DNA from: Chelonobacter sp050613185
Lineage (GTDB): Bacteria; Pseudomonadota; Gammaproteobacteria; Enterobacterales; Pasteurellaceae
Length of the DNA stretch: 64,000 nucleotides
Direction of reading: 5' to 3'
Assembly: GCF_050613185.1 (NCBI RefSeq)
Contig: NZ_CP192511.1
Coordinates: 1,798,001 to 1,862,000 of the forward strand
Below, piece by piece: positions 45,399 through 55,476 of this stretch. The first letter of the stretch is position 1, and each line of letters opens with the position of its first letter. The notes below the pieces were generated by a model. The model worked only from the letters and a program-made list of their open reading frames with translations. It was not told the DNA's origin and searched no databases. The translations under genes were made by a program, and so were the position numbers.

Positions 45399-46046
45399 TC
45401 AATCAACCGCACTTTGCTTGACAATTTGCCCGTTCGCCACGGTTAAAGTGCGGTCGACAAAGTGCGCTACTTCTTGCGGTTGGTGGGTGACCATCAGCAA
45501 GGTGGTGTTTTTCCGTTGGCAAATTTGTTGTAACAGTTGCAACATCTCACCCCGCAGCGTACTGTCGAGGGCGGAAAACGGTTCGTCTAATAGCAAGATC
45601 GGTTTATCACGCAACAAACAACGGGCGAGTGCCACCCGTTGTTTTTGCCCGCCGGACAGTTGATCCGGCAGCCGCTTGAGAAAATCGGTTAATCCGACTT
45701 GCTCGGCAATTAACCGCACTTGTTGTTGCTGTTGCGGATTAATTGTTAAATTCGGCTGTAAACCCAAAATAATATTTTGTTCCACGCTTAAATGGTTAAA
45801 CAGATTATTTTCCTGAAACAACATCGACACCGGGCGCAGGTGCGGTTGGCTGTGCGTGTGATCTTCACCATTCAGCCGAATCATGCCGCTGTCGGCAAAT
45901 TCAAACCCGGCGATTAAATTTAACAATGTGCTTTTGCCGGCACCGCTGGCACCGATAATCGCCACCTTTTCCCCCGCGGCAACGCTTAAGTCAAACTGCA
46001 TTGGCATTGCTTGATAATTAAAGGTCAATTGGTTGAGATGAATCAT
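45399..46046 (-). CDS. thiQ: ThiQ, thiamine ABC transporter ATPase
   Basis: 215 residues. Walker A GASGAGKST (about 32-40), signature LSGGQKQRVALARC, Walker B LLLDEPFSALD. Overlaps thiP by 29 bases. Third gene of thiBPQ. Confidence 0.93.
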   Translation of the reverse strand: MIHLNQLTFNYQAMPMQFDLSVAAGEKVAIIGASGAGKSTLLNLIAGFEFADSGMIRLNGEDHTHSQPHLRPVSMLFQENNLFNHLSVEQNIILGLQPNLTINPQQQQQVRLIAEQVGLTDFLKRLPDQLSGGQKQRVALARCLLRDKPILLLDEPFSALDSTLRGEMLQLLQQICQRKNTTLLMVTHQPQEVAHFVDRTLTVANGQIVKQSAVD

Positions 46047-47631
46047 GGTCTTTCTCGATAAATAAAAATGTTAGCGCACAGAGTATCAGTAATACCAAGG
46101 CGGTCACCGCCGCTTCTTGTGAACGGTAGTGCCCCAATTGTTGGTATAACAGCCGTGGCAGCGAGCTGAAATCTTGGTTGCCAAACAGCGCAATGGCGGT
46201 GAAATCGCCCAGTGAGAGGGTGAAGGCATAGGCATAAGCGCTGCGAATCGGTTGGCGTAATTGTTGCCATTCGATGATTTTCCAACGTGTCCAACCGCGA
46301 ATGCCTAGCGATTGGCACAGTTTTTCGTAATACAGCATATTGTTTTGAAACGGCGCGGCTAAAATCCGTAGTACGAACGGCATGGCGATCAGCGCATTAC
46401 ACAGGGCGACAATCAAAAACAGGTGAAGAGTGGAAAAATCGATCGTTTGCAGCAATAAAAACAGCCCGATTGCCAATACTAAAGTGGGAATCGCTAAGAT
46501 CATCATGCCGATATTCAGCATGCTATCCGCACTTTTGCGGTAGTAGTGCCAACGCAGTTGGCGCACGGTCAACAGCAGGGCGACACTCAAACTCACGGCA
46601 ATCAACGCGGCGACCGGGGCAAGCGTGAGCGAATAACCGAGGGCTTGCCATAATTGTGCGCTTTGCCACACTTGCCATAATGCCGGCGAGCGTAAACCGC
46701 TATACACAATATTCAGCAGCGGCAGGGCGATAAACAAGACAACCAGTAACAAAATCAGCGCATGGAGAAACTGAAAAGTGCGGTTGAAGGCTTGCGGTTG
46801 ATAGCGGTATTGCGCTTTACTGAGCACAGTGGCGGTATGGCGGCTGAAATAGGCGTTAGTTTGAAACAGTACAAAACATAAAGCGAATTGAACCAGTGCC
46901 AGAGTTGCCGCTTTGCCCAAATCAAAATCAAAGGTGATGGCTTGAAAAATCGCCACTTCCAAGGTGGTGTATTTCGGCCCGCCGCCGAGGGTTAATACAA
47001 TCGCAAAACTGGTGAAGCACAGCATAAAAATCAAGGCAAACACCGGCAATAGCTGTTGGCGCAGATAGGGAAATTCGATTAAGCGGAAAAAATCCAGATT
47101 GCGGATATTGAGTTGCGCCGCCAATTGCCGTTGTTGAACGGGAATGCTGTGCAGCGCTTGTAGGAATATTTTACTGGCGAGCGGTAAATTAAAGAACAAA
47201 TGGGCAATCAAAATGCCGCTTAAACCATAAAAGTGCGGTTGCCAATCCAGTTGCAGCCATGCCAGCAGCTGATTGAACCAGCCGGACAAGCCGTAAACGC
47301 CGATTAAGCCGAACACCGCCACCAGCACCGGCAGAACAAAGGTCAGCGATAAAATCTTCAATAGCCGATTTTTACCGATAAAGGTGCGGTGAAACAGCGC
47401 ATGGGCGGTGAGCAAGCCGCCGGCGAGCGACAACAGCGCCGACAACAGCGCTTGCCACAAACTGAATTTGAGGATATGCCAAAAGTAACTGTCTTGCCAC
47501 AGGCTGTGCCAGGTGTCGGGCAGACTGTACTGTAACAATTGCCACAAGCTGTTGGCATAAAACAAGAGTAAAAAACTCACCACGGCCAAACCGGGCAGGC
47601 AAGTGGCGAGTGTTAACCGATGGTTGATCAT
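46018..47631 (-). CDS. thiP: ThiP, thiamine ABC transporter permease
   Basis: 537 residues, duplicated permease of about 12 helices. Two coupling-loop regions: QQRQLAAQLNIRNLDFFRLI (about 170) and KLCQSLGIRGWTRWKIIEW (about 440). Seven bases after thiB. Confidence 0.93.
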   Translation of the reverse strand: MINHRLTLATCLPGLAVVSFLLLFYANSLWQLLQYSLPDTWHSLWQDSYFWHILKFSLWQALLSALLSLAGGLLTAHALFHRTFIGKNRLLKILSLTFVLPVLVAVFGLIGVYGLSGWFNQLLAWLQLDWQPHFYGLSGILIAHLFFNLPLASKIFLQALHSIPVQQRQLAAQLNIRNLDFFRLIEFPYLRQQLLPVFALIFMLCFTSFAIVLTLGGGPKYTTLEVAIFQAITFDFDLGKAATLALVQFALCFVLFQTNAYFSRHTATVLSKAQYRYQPQAFNRTFQFLHALILLLVVLFIALPLLNIVYSGLRSPALWQVWQSAQLWQALGYSLTLAPVAALIAVSLSVALLLTVRQLRWHYYRKSADSMLNIGMMILAIPTLVLAIGLFLLLQTIDFSTLHLFLIVALCNALIAMPFVLRILAAPFQNNMLYYEKLCQSLGIRGWTRWKIIEWQQLRQPIRSAYAYAFTLSLGDFTAIALFGNQDFSSLPRLLYQQLGHYRSQEAAVTALVLLILCALTFLFIEKDHDSSQPIDL

Positions 47632-47638
47632 CGCGTGT

Positions 47639-48646
47639 TTATTGGCTTAGCGCCTGTTGCCAGACTTGAATTTGCGCTTTGCCGTTCTCTTTTTCCGGGA
47701 ATGGCACGGCAAGGGTTTTAAACGGTGCGAATTGATCGAAGTGCGGTTCGACTTCGGTGTTGATCACCGGCAACATAATATTATGCAAAGCAATGGTTTT
47801 TTGTGCCTCAGGGCTGATTAAAAAGGCTAAAAACTGATCGGCAAGGGCGGGGTGTTTGCTGTTTTTCAGCTTTGCCGCCAGTTCGATTTGCACAATATGC
47901 CCTTCGCTGAATTCCGCTGCGGTATAATTGTCTTTTTGTTCATGGATTTGGTGATACAGTGGCGAGGTGTTATAACTCAGCACCAGATCCGCTTCGCCTT
48001 TCAAAAACGCGCCGTAGGTTTCCGACCAGCCTTTGCCGACGGTCACGGTGTGTTTTGCCAGAGTTTGCCACGCTTGCGCGACCTGTTCCTGCGGATAAAC
48101 CGCATTCACCCAAGCCAATAAACCCCGTCCGACGGTGCTGGTGCGCGGATCTTGGTAAATCACTTTCAGATCTTGCCGTTCGATCAATTCCGTTAAGCTG
48201 CTTGGCGGATTCGCCAATGTTTCGCGATCATAAATAAAAGCATATTGCCCGTAGTCATACGGTAGGAAAGTGCGGTCTTGCCATTCGATCGGCAATGATA
48301 AGGCGGCTAAATCAACGTTATTTTCAGCAAACAATTCGGATTGACGTGCTTCCGGCAGCAAGTTGTTATCCAAACCGATAATCACATCGGCTTTACTGTT
48401 TTTGCCCTCTAAACGTAAACGGTTAAACAGGGTGACGCCGTCCTCAAACGGCACAAATTTCAGCTCGCATTGGCATTGCTGTTCAAACAGCGGTTTTAAT
48501 TTTGGTGCCGGCCCCCAGTCGGAGGTGAACGAATCATAACTGTAAACCGTCAAAACCGGCTTATCGGCTGCCAAGGCAACACTGCCGAGACCGGCAAGTG
48601 CCAGCGTAAAAATGGTTTTTTGAATGTTTTTGCTGAAATAAGACAT
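47639..48646 (-). CDS. thiB: ThiB, periplasmic thiamine-binding protein
   Basis: 335 residues from ATG 48646 (GGAT upstream). Signal peptide ending ALA-A (about 26); mature protein begins DKPVLTVYSYDSFTSDWGPA, the ThiB/TbpA hallmark. Delivers thiamine and its phosphates to ThiPQ. Headed by a TPP riboswitch. Confidence 0.95.
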   Translation of the reverse strand: MSYFSKNIQKTIFTLALAGLGSVALAADKPVLTVYSYDSFTSDWGPAPKLKPLFEQQCQCELKFVPFEDGVTLFNRLRLEGKNSKADVIIGLDNNLLPEARQSELFAENNVDLAALSLPIEWQDRTFLPYDYGQYAFIYDRETLANPPSSLTELIERQDLKVIYQDPRTSTVGRGLLAWVNAVYPQEQVAQAWQTLAKHTVTVGKGWSETYGAFLKGEADLVLSYNTSPLYHQIHEQKDNYTAAEFSEGHIVQIELAAKLKNSKHPALADQFLAFLISPEAQKTIALHNIMLPVINTEVEPHFDQFAPFKTLAVPFPEKENGKAQIQVWQQALSQ

Positions 48647-48719
48647 GTGGAAATCCTTTTTATATATATCAATGATAAAAAAGGATCGGAGGAGAGTGCT
48701 TGCGCGGAAACACAATCTC

Positions 48720-48812
48720 AAATCCCTTCGCTGCTACTAATCAGATCAGGTTCAATGGGTATTTCTCAGCCTTATCATTGTGGTAGAACAAATAGATAAT
48801 GCACCCCATGAG
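48720..48812 (-). promoter_or_regulatory. TPP riboswitch of thiBPQ
   Basis: Minus-strand landmarks of the THI element in order: CATGGGGTGC, GGCTGAGAAATACCC, TTGAACCTGATCTGATTAG, CAGCGAAGGGA. Lies 75 bases before thiB, so thiamine pyrophosphate should shut off the transporter. Confidence 0.95.
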
Positions 48813-48854
48813 AGTGCGTTTATCTTATCTAAAAGAAAATAGAAAGAAAAGGGA

Positions 48855-49670
48855 TTATTCGACGGTTTTCGGCCAGCCGGCGGTATCGACTTGCGGATAT
48901 TGCATTTCCAGCTTGCGCAGGGTTTCCAATAAGATTTTCATGATAATCACATTGCGTCCGGACTTAGAATCCGCCGGAATCACATACCAAGGAGCATAAT
49001 CGGTTGAGGTTTGATTGATCACTTTTTCATACTGTTTTTGGAAATCGCCCCACAGCCTGCGATCATCTAAATCGCCCAGATTAAATTTCCAATTCTTTTC
49101 CGGGTTATCCAAACGTTCTTGCAAGCGCTCTTTTTGTTCATCTTTGGAGATGTGTAAGAAAAATTTTAAGATGACGGTGCCGGTTTCACTCAGCAAACGC
49201 TCGAAATCACGGATATGCCGTAAGCGGCGTTGCTCTTCTTCGTCACTGATCCAACCTTTGACTTTCGTCACCAGCACATCTTCATAGTGGCTGCGGTTAA
49301 AAATCACCATTTCACCACGGCGCGGCACCACATTATGCACCCGCCACAGATAATCCCGATCCAACTCGTTCGCCGTCGGGGCTTTGAAATAAGCGGTGCG
49401 CACCGCCAGCGGATCGACACTTTGAAACACCGCACGAATGGTGCCGTCTTTGCCGGAGGTATCCATGCCTTGCAGCACGATCAACACTTTGCGTTGATGT
49501 TCGGCATATAATAAATCTTGCAGCTGATCCAATTCCGGCGAAAGTGCGGTCAGAATCGCATTGCGCTCTTCTTTGCTTGCGGCAATGTCTTTTTTACCGT
49601 TGGTCGAAAAGGTTTTGATGTCTAATTTATTTTTCTCGTCAATCCGGTAATTTTTTACATCAAACGCCAT
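48855..49670 (-). CDS. Polyphosphate kinase 2 family protein
   Basis: 271 residues from ATG 49670 (GGAG upstream). P-loop GMDTSGKDGTIRAVF (about residues 68-82) and NRSHYEDVLV (about 127-136), the PPK2 Walker A and B. Transfers phosphate from polyphosphate to a nucleotide; class (ADP or AMP acceptor) cannot be told by eye. Ten bases after nsrR on the same strand. Confidence 0.88.
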   Translation of the reverse strand: MAFDVKNYRIDEKNKLDIKTFSTNGKKDIAASKEERNAILTALSPELDQLQDLLYAEHQRKVLIVLQGMDTSGKDGTIRAVFQSVDPLAVRTAYFKAPTANELDRDYLWRVHNVVPRRGEMVIFNRSHYEDVLVTKVKGWISDEEEQRRLRHIRDFERLLSETGTVILKFFLHISKDEQKERLQERLDNPEKNWKFNLGDLDDRRLWGDFQKQYEKVINQTSTDYAPWYVIPADSKSGRNVIIMKILLETLRKLEMQYPQVDTAGWPKTVE

Positions 49671-49680
49671 CGGCGGCTCC

Positions 49681-50136
49681 TTAGTTAACCATGCTATGAT
49701 TGATTTGCTGTTGATTGAAATGCCGGGCAAACAATTCAGGTTGTTTTAATACGTCACTCAGGCGATATTGTGAAAGATATTGATAAAAGGCCTCAAGTGC
49801 CAAATTAAAAATCGAGGGCAGTTGGCAGGCCGGGGTGATACAGCAGGCAACGCCATGATCGCGGCAGCGCACCAGGGAGTCGTCTCCCTCCGCGTTACGG
49901 ATGACTTCCGATAAATTAATTTCATTAGGGGGACGGGCAAGCTGAATCCCCCCGCCTTTGCCACGGCGTGACAAAATAGTTTGCTGTTTCGCCAGATGAT
50001 GGATCACCTTCATCAAATGATTTTCCGAAATTTGATAGGCACTGGCGATTTCTTGAATGGTGCACAAGCGATCGTTGTGCAACGCCAAATAGATTAAAAC
50101 CCTCAGATTGTAATCGGTAAATTTGCTTAGTTTCAT
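49681..50136 (-). CDS. nsrR: NsrR-like Rrf2-family regulator
   Basis: 151 residues from ATG 50136 without a clear ribosome site. N-terminal winged helix MKLSKFTDYNLRVLIYLAL and EIASAYQISENHLMKVIHHL; Fe-S cysteines in LVRCRDHGVACCITPAC. NsrR senses nitric oxide through its iron-sulphur cluster. The Cys loop has one Cys more and is longer than in E. coli NsrR; IscR is less likely. Possible operon with the PPK2 gene. Confidence 0.82.
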   Translation of the reverse strand: MKLSKFTDYNLRVLIYLALHNDRLCTIQEIASAYQISENHLMKVIHHLAKQQTILSRRGKGGGIQLARPPNEINLSEVIRNAEGDDSLVRCRDHGVACCITPACQLPSIFNLALEAFYQYLSQYRLSDVLKQPELFARHFNQQQINHSMVN

Positions 50137-50260
50137 GCTGTTAATTATCTTCAGTAAAAATATTATAAAGATTCTAACATAACTCAAATTGTTACGGTTG
50201 ATCATTATCAAGCATAAGCGGAGAAAAGTAATATTGCCATATGGGAAAGTGGCGAGTCAG

Positions 50261-50292
50261 AAAAAGGGCGGATCAAAATCTGATCTGCCCTT
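50261..50292 (-). terminator. Terminator after ydgA
   Basis: AAGGGCGGATCA (50264-50275) pairs with TGATCTGCCCTT (50281-50292) with one mismatch and a T run on the minus strand. Confidence 0.8.
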
Positions 50293-50301
50293 GTGTTGTG
50301 T

Positions 50302-51774
50302 TTATAATCCACCCATCAAAATCATCATCAAGGTTTGGGCGATGGCTTCTTCGGGGATGACTTCACCGTTGAATTTCAATTCGCCGTTTTCCAGAATCAA
50401 TTTGGACTGATAGGTTGCGCCGTTGTCGTCGGTGGTCAACGCATTCTGCGCGACAGCCTCTTGCAAGGCGGCATCCAGTTCGGCTTTGGCAGCGGCTTCG
50501 GGATTTTCAACGCCGTCCAGTTTGGAGATACTGGTGCTGAAAACCTCAGCGGATTGGCGGTTGATATTGGCATTCATTTCCAGTTTGTCAAACAGCGACA
50601 AAAACTTGCCTTGCATTAATGCGGCTTGTTGATCGACCTTGGCGAAAGCCAGATCAAAAGTCAGTTGATTTTCGCCGGCGCTGTTTTTCAATTTAAACAG
50701 TTGAATCGAAAAGGTCGGTTGATGTTGTAATAAGCTTAAACCTGCCGCGGTCACTTGCTCTTCTTGCTGTTTTGGATTCGGGTTAGTAAAGGCTTCAATC
50801 CCTTGGTTTAAATATTCCGCCGATAAATGACCTAAATTCAGGTTAAGATCAATTTGTCCGAAGTTTTCCCCTTGTGCCGTTAAGGATTCAATGCTGTTAT
50901 TTATACGGTAATCAACAAAATCATTATTGAGTGTGGTATTGTAATCCAAACGTACATTTTTTAATTGGGTGTTGGCGGGGGTGTAACCTTCAACCGCTTC
51001 GTCCGCTTCGTCGTTGATATTCACCAAGCCGATATTAAACAGCTGCTTTCCGTTCGGAATATATTTCCAATTCGTCGGTTTCAGATCCGAATCCAGCGTG
51101 ACATTTTCAAACGTGAGCGTGCGTTTCACACTGATTTTTTCATAATTGTCGTTGTATTCAGTCGCCGGTACAGTAGAAACCCATTTATCCAATTGCAGTT
51201 TAATTAAACCGATACCGTCTTGATTGGTGTCGCTTTCGATATGGATCGGCGTGCTGTTAACGGAAATTTGCTCATTATTATAGTCAAATGCGGCAATGGT
51301 CGATGTTTGTTGGATTTGCCCACCGTAACTAATACTGAAATTGCCGCTATACGGTGCTACGCCTTTACTGGCTTTGAACAGTTCGCTGATTGACGGATTT
51401 TCAGCCAATTCGGAGCGGGCAGCTGTCAACACCGGCGTTAATTTCAGGCTACTCAAACGCGAGAGTGGCAACGGTCCGTGTTCGGCAGTCGTTTTGAATG
51501 GAAAAATGTATTGTTTATTTTCTTCTAAATCAGTAACGATTAAGTGATCTTCAATCTCAGTGGAGAAGAAGTTGCGCTCCAATTTGACATTTTTAACTTC
51601 AAAGCGGTAAATACCATGAAACGCCACGTTGTAATTGGCAGCAACTTTCTCATTGTTATTTCTGATGTATTCAGGATATTTTTCTTGCAAGACTTTGCCG
51701 GAATACCAAGCGCCGCCAGCCCAAGCTGCAACGAGAACGGCAACGGTAGCGAGAGCGAAAGAAGATTTTTTCAT
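50302..51774 (-). CDS. ydgA: YdgA-family (DUF945) membrane-anchored protein
   Basis: 490 residues from the second of two adjacent ATGs, better spaced from GGAGAAAA. N-terminal signal anchor (about 5-24), then a large periplasmic region rich in beta-strands with ELFKASKGVAPYSGNFSISY. Matches YdgA/DUF945; function unknown. Confidence 0.82.
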   Translation of the reverse strand: MKKSSFALATVAVLVAAWAGGAWYSGKVLQEKYPEYIRNNNEKVAANYNVAFHGIYRFEVKNVKLERNFFSTEIEDHLIVTDLEENKQYIFPFKTTAEHGPLPLSRLSSLKLTPVLTAARSELAENPSISELFKASKGVAPYSGNFSISYGGQIQQTSTIAAFDYNNEQISVNSTPIHIESDTNQDGIGLIKLQLDKWVSTVPATEYNDNYEKISVKRTLTFENVTLDSDLKPTNWKYIPNGKQLFNIGLVNINDEADEAVEGYTPANTQLKNVRLDYNTTLNNDFVDYRINNSIESLTAQGENFGQIDLNLNLGHLSAEYLNQGIEAFTNPNPKQQEEQVTAAGLSLLQHQPTFSIQLFKLKNSAGENQLTFDLAFAKVDQQAALMQGKFLSLFDKLEMNANINRQSAEVFSTSISKLDGVENPEAAAKAELDAALQEAVAQNALTTDDNGATYQSKLILENGELKFNGEVIPEEAIAQTLMMILMGGL

Positions 51775-51777
51775 CAT

Positions 51778-52131
51778 TTTTCTCCTGTGAAGATGAAGTT
51801 GTCAATTGACTCGATTTTAGTGCACTTCGACAGTATATCGGCAATGGCTAAAAAATACCATAGTTAACCCTCCGGGTTATACTCTCTCTTTAACATCTTA
51901 AGCGGAAAAACTATTTTTGCGCAAAACCGCACTTTGCCTCTTGAAGTTTATTTTTTCGGTCTTATTTATTGACACAAGCGTGAGCGGGACGGGGATTTGA
52001 GTCGGGTTAAAAAATTGCAGAAATTTTTTAAAACAGAGTTGAAATCCGGTTTTTAGTCCGCATCTTAAAAGCATCGAAGTAATTCGTTTGCTTTGCAGAG
52101 AACAAATTTCAGATTTAACAGGAGAAACAAA
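51778..52131. other. Divergent intergenic region ydgA-dnaK
   Basis: 354 bases without a gene. It contains one uptake signal and, at 51940-51968, CTTGAAG then CTTATTTA, a weak match to a heat-shock sigma-32 promoter for dnaK. I see no other clear element. Confidence 0.35.
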
Positions 52132-54045
52132 ATGGGAAAAATTATTGGTATTGACTTAGGAACAACAAACTCATGTGTGGCAGTGATGGACGGTGACAAA
52201 CCGCGCGTGATCGAGAATGCGGAAGGGGATCGTACCACGCCATCGATCATTGCTTATACCCAAGACGGTGAAACCTTAGTCGGGCAGCCGGCAAAACGCC
52301 AAGCGGTAACCAACCCGAAAAACACACTGTTTGCAATCAAACGTTTGATTGGTCGTCGTTTTACCGATGAAGAAGTACAGCGTGACGTTAACATCATGCC
52401 GTTTGATATTGTAAAAGCCGACAATGGCGATGCTTGGGTTTCCGTCAAAGGCGAAAAAATGGCGCCGCCGCAAATTTCTGCGGAAGTGTTGAAAAAAATG
52501 AAGAAAACCGCCGAAGATTTCTTGGGCGAGAAAGTGACCGAAGCGGTTATCACTGTGCCGGCATACTTCAACGACGCGCAACGTCAGGCAACCAAAGATG
52601 CCGGCCGTATCGCAGGCTTAGAAGTCAAACGTATCATCAACGAACCGACGGCGGCAGCGTTGGCATATGGCTTGGATAAAGACAAAGGCAACCACACCAT
52701 CGCGGTTTATGACTTGGGGGGCGGCACCTTTGACTTGTCTATCATCGAAATCGACGATGTGGACGGCGAGAAAACCTTTGAAGTGTTGGCGACCAACGGC
52801 GATACCCACTTAGGCGGGGAAGACTTCGATAACCGTGTGATCAACTACTTGGTTGACGAGTTCAAAAAAGAGCAAGGTATTGATCTGCGCAACGATCCGT
52901 TGGCAATGCAACGTTTGAAAGAAGCCGGAGAGAAAGCGAAAATCGAATTGTCTTCCGCACAACAAACCGATGTGAATCTGCCGTATATCACTGCGGACGC
53001 AACCGGCCCGAAACACTTGAACATCAAGCTGACCCGTGCCAAATTGGAATCGCTGGTGGAAGATTTGGTGCAACGCTCATTAGAGCCGGTGCGTATTGCG
53101 CTGAAAGATGCGGATTTAAGCGTGTCTGAAATCGACGATGTGATTTTGGTCGGCGGTCAAACCCGTATGCCGTTGGTGCAGCAAAAAGTGGCTGAATTCT
53201 TCGGCAAAGAACCGCGTAAAGACGTGAACCCAGACGAAGCGGTCGCGATTGGTGCGGCGGTGCAAGGAGGCGTGTTGGCGGGTGATGTAAAAGACGTGTT
53301 GTTGCTTGACGTTACTCCGTTGTCATTGGGTATCGAAACCATGGGCGGCGTGATGACCAAACTGATCGAGAAAAACACCACGATCCCAACCAAGCACAGC
53401 CAAGTGTTCTCCACTGCGGAAGACAACCAAAGTGCGGTAACCATTCATGTGTTGCAAGGGGAGCGTAAACGTGCCGGTGACAACAAATCATTGGGACAGT
53501 TTAACCTAGAAGGTATCCAAGCTGCGCCACGCGGCATGCCGCAAATCGAAGTGACCTTTGACATTGACGCAGACGGGATCTTACACGTTTCGGCGAAAGA
53601 CAAAGGCACGGGTAAAGAGCAAAAAATCACGATTAAAGCCTCTTCCGGTCTGAGTGATGACGAAATCCAACAAATGGTACGTGATGCGGAAGCGAATGCG
53701 GAAGCGGATCGCAAATTTGAAGAGTTGGTGCAAGCGCGCAACCAAGCGGATCATCTTGTTCACTCAACCCGTAAACAACTGGAAGAAGCCGGTGAAGCCC
53801 TGAGCGGCGAAGATCGCGCCGCAATTGAAAGTGCGGTCAGCGAGTTGGAAACCGCGGCCAAAGGCGAAAACAAAGACGTGATCGAAGCGAAAACCCAAAC
53901 TTTGATTCAGGCTTCTGAAAAATTAATCGCAGCGGCACAGCAGCAAGCCCAAGCCGGTCAGCAGCAAGCGCAAACCCAAGCGGAGCAAGGCAAAGGCGGC
54001 GATGATGTGGTCGATGCGGAATTTGAAGAAGTGAAAGACAAGTAA
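52132..54045 (+). CDS. dnaK: Chaperone DnaK (Hsp70)
   Basis: 637 residues from ATG 52132 with AGGAG. ATPase signatures IGIDLGTTNSCVAV, VYDLGGGTFDLSIIEI and VGGQTRMPLVQ, linker VLLLDVTPLSLGIET, C-terminal VDAEFEEVKDK. Works with DnaJ and GrpE. Confidence 0.98.
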   Translation: MGKIIGIDLGTTNSCVAVMDGDKPRVIENAEGDRTTPSIIAYTQDGETLVGQPAKRQAVTNPKNTLFAIKRLIGRRFTDEEVQRDVNIMPFDIVKADNGDAWVSVKGEKMAPPQISAEVLKKMKKTAEDFLGEKVTEAVITVPAYFNDAQRQATKDAGRIAGLEVKRIINEPTAAALAYGLDKDKGNHTIAVYDLGGGTFDLSIIEIDDVDGEKTFEVLATNGDTHLGGEDFDNRVINYLVDEFKKEQGIDLRNDPLAMQRLKEAGEKAKIELSSAQQTDVNLPYITADATGPKHLNIKLTRAKLESLVEDLVQRSLEPVRIALKDADLSVSEIDDVILVGGQTRMPLVQQKVAEFFGKEPRKDVNPDEAVAIGAAVQGGVLAGDVKDVLLLDVTPLSLGIETMGGVMTKLIEKNTTIPTKHSQVFSTAEDNQSAVTIHVLQGERKRAGDNKSLGQFNLEGIQAAPRGMPQIEVTFDIDADGILHVSAKDKGTGKEQKITIKASSGLSDDEIQQMVRDAEANAEADRKFEELVQARNQADHLVHSTRKQLEEAGEALSGEDRAAIESAVSELETAAKGENKDVIEAKTQTLIQASEKLIAAAQQQAQAGQQQAQTQAEQGKGGDDVVDAEFEEVKDK

Positions 54046-54093
54046 GCAAATGCGCAGTAAAGAAAGTCAAATTTTCTTTCTTTAAAACAGGTT

Positions 54094-54120
54094 AGGGCGA
54101 TGAGTAATCTTCGCCCTTTT
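54094..54120 (+). terminator. Partial terminator between dnaK and dnaJ
   Basis: AGGGCGA (54094-54100) pairs with TCGCCCT (54111-54117) followed by TTTT. Probably lowers dnaJ relative to dnaK. Confidence 0.75.
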
Positions 54121-54173
54121 GCACATATAACAGAAAAAGACAGTAATAGAAGTAACAAGCGAACGGGAAGACT

Positions 54174-55301
54174 ATGTCAAAGCGTGATTATTATGAAGTG
54201 TTAGGCGTTGCGCGCAATGCCGAAGAAAAAGAGATCAAAAAAGCGTATAAACGCTTGGCGATGAAATATCACCCTGACCGCAATCCGGATAACAAAGATA
54301 CCGAGGCGCAGTTCAAAGAGGTCAAAGAAGCCTATGAAGTGTTGACCGATTCGCAAAAACGTGCCGCCTATGATCAATACGGACACGCCGCATTTGAGCA
54401 AGGCGGTTTCGGCGGCAACGGAGGCGGCTTTGGCGGTGCGGATTTCGGCGATATTTTCGGCGATATTTTCAGCGATATGTTCGGCGGCGGTCGTGGTCGC
54501 CAGCGTGTGGTACGTGGCGACGATTTGCGCTATGATCTGGAAATTACGCTGGAAGAAGCGGTTAAAGGTACAAGCAAAGATATTAAAATCAATACTTTGG
54601 CGGAATGCGACAGTTGCCACGGCAGCGGCGCGCAGGACGGCTCGAAAGTGGAAACCTGCCCGACCTGCCACGGCGCAGGGCGCGTGCGCCGCCAACAAGG
54701 CTTTTTCGTCACCGAACAAGCCTGCCCTACCTGTCATGGTTCAGGCAAGAAAATCGAAAAACCGTGTACCAAATGCCATGGCGACGGACGGGTGCATAAA
54801 GCCAAAAATCTGTCGGTCAAAATCCCGCCGGGGGTTGATAGCGGCAACCAATTACGTTTAAGTGGCGAAGGCGCAGCGGGCGAAAACGGCGCACCGGCAG
54901 GGGATTTATATGTTGTTATCCACGTGAAAGATCATCACATCTTTGAACGTGACGGCAACAACCTGTATTGCGAAGTGCCGATCAGTTTCACCATGGCAGC
55001 CTTGGGCGGCGAAATCGAAGTGCCGACCTTAGACGGACGGGTGAAACTGAAAATCCCGGCGGAAACCCAAACCGGTAAACTGTTCAGAATGCGCGGTAAA
55101 GGCGTGACTTCGACCCGCAGCCACTACGCCGGTGATTTAATCTGTAAAGTGATTATCGAAACGCCGGTCAAACTCAACGACGAACAAAAAGAGCTGTTGA
55201 AACAACTGGAACAAAGTTTGGAGGGCGCGAATTCCCATCGCCCGAAATCCTCCAGCTTTTTAGACGGCGTGAAGAAGTTCTTTGATGATTTGACCAAGTA
55301 G
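54174..55301 (+). CDS. dnaJ: Chaperone DnaJ (Hsp40)
   Basis: 375 residues. J-domain with HPD (KYHPDRNPDN, about 31-40), Gly/Phe-rich linker (about 75-115), four zinc-binding repeats CDSCHGSG, CPTCHGAG, CPTCHGSG, CTKCHGDG, then substrate-binding domain. Confidence 0.98.
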   Translation: MSKRDYYEVLGVARNAEEKEIKKAYKRLAMKYHPDRNPDNKDTEAQFKEVKEAYEVLTDSQKRAAYDQYGHAAFEQGGFGGNGGGFGGADFGDIFGDIFSDMFGGGRGRQRVVRGDDLRYDLEITLEEAVKGTSKDIKINTLAECDSCHGSGAQDGSKVETCPTCHGAGRVRRQQGFFVTEQACPTCHGSGKKIEKPCTKCHGDGRVHKAKNLSVKIPPGVDSGNQLRLSGEGAAGENGAPAGDLYVVIHVKDHHIFERDGNNLYCEVPISFTMAALGGEIEVPTLDGRVKLKIPAETQTGKLFRMRGKGVTSTRSHYAGDLICKVIIETPVKLNDEQKELLKQLEQSLEGANSHRPKSSSFLDGVKKFFDDLTK

Positions 55302-55323
55302 CTGAGTGGTTGATTTTGAAATG

Positions 55324-55376
55324 AAAGTGCGGTTAAGCGAAAGTGATCTGACTCCAAAAGTTTAACCGCCCTTTGT
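55324..55376 (+). terminator. Imperfect uptake-signal hairpin after dnaJ
   Basis: AAAGTGCGGTTAA and TTAACCGCCCTTTG can pair with mismatches around a long loop, then TTTT. Probable dnaJ terminator in which one uptake signal has drifted. Confidence 0.5.
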
Positions 55377-55476
55377 TTTTCAGCAAGGTTTATTTTTCAC
55401 TAATATATCTCTCTCCGCATGCGGGCATATGCATAAGGAACAGTTTAATTCGCAAAATTTACCCACCATGATGTCA

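Noticed and set aside
54201..54861. Overlapping frames on both strands within dnaJ
   Set aside because: Arise from the Gly-rich and zinc-repeat codons of dnaJ.
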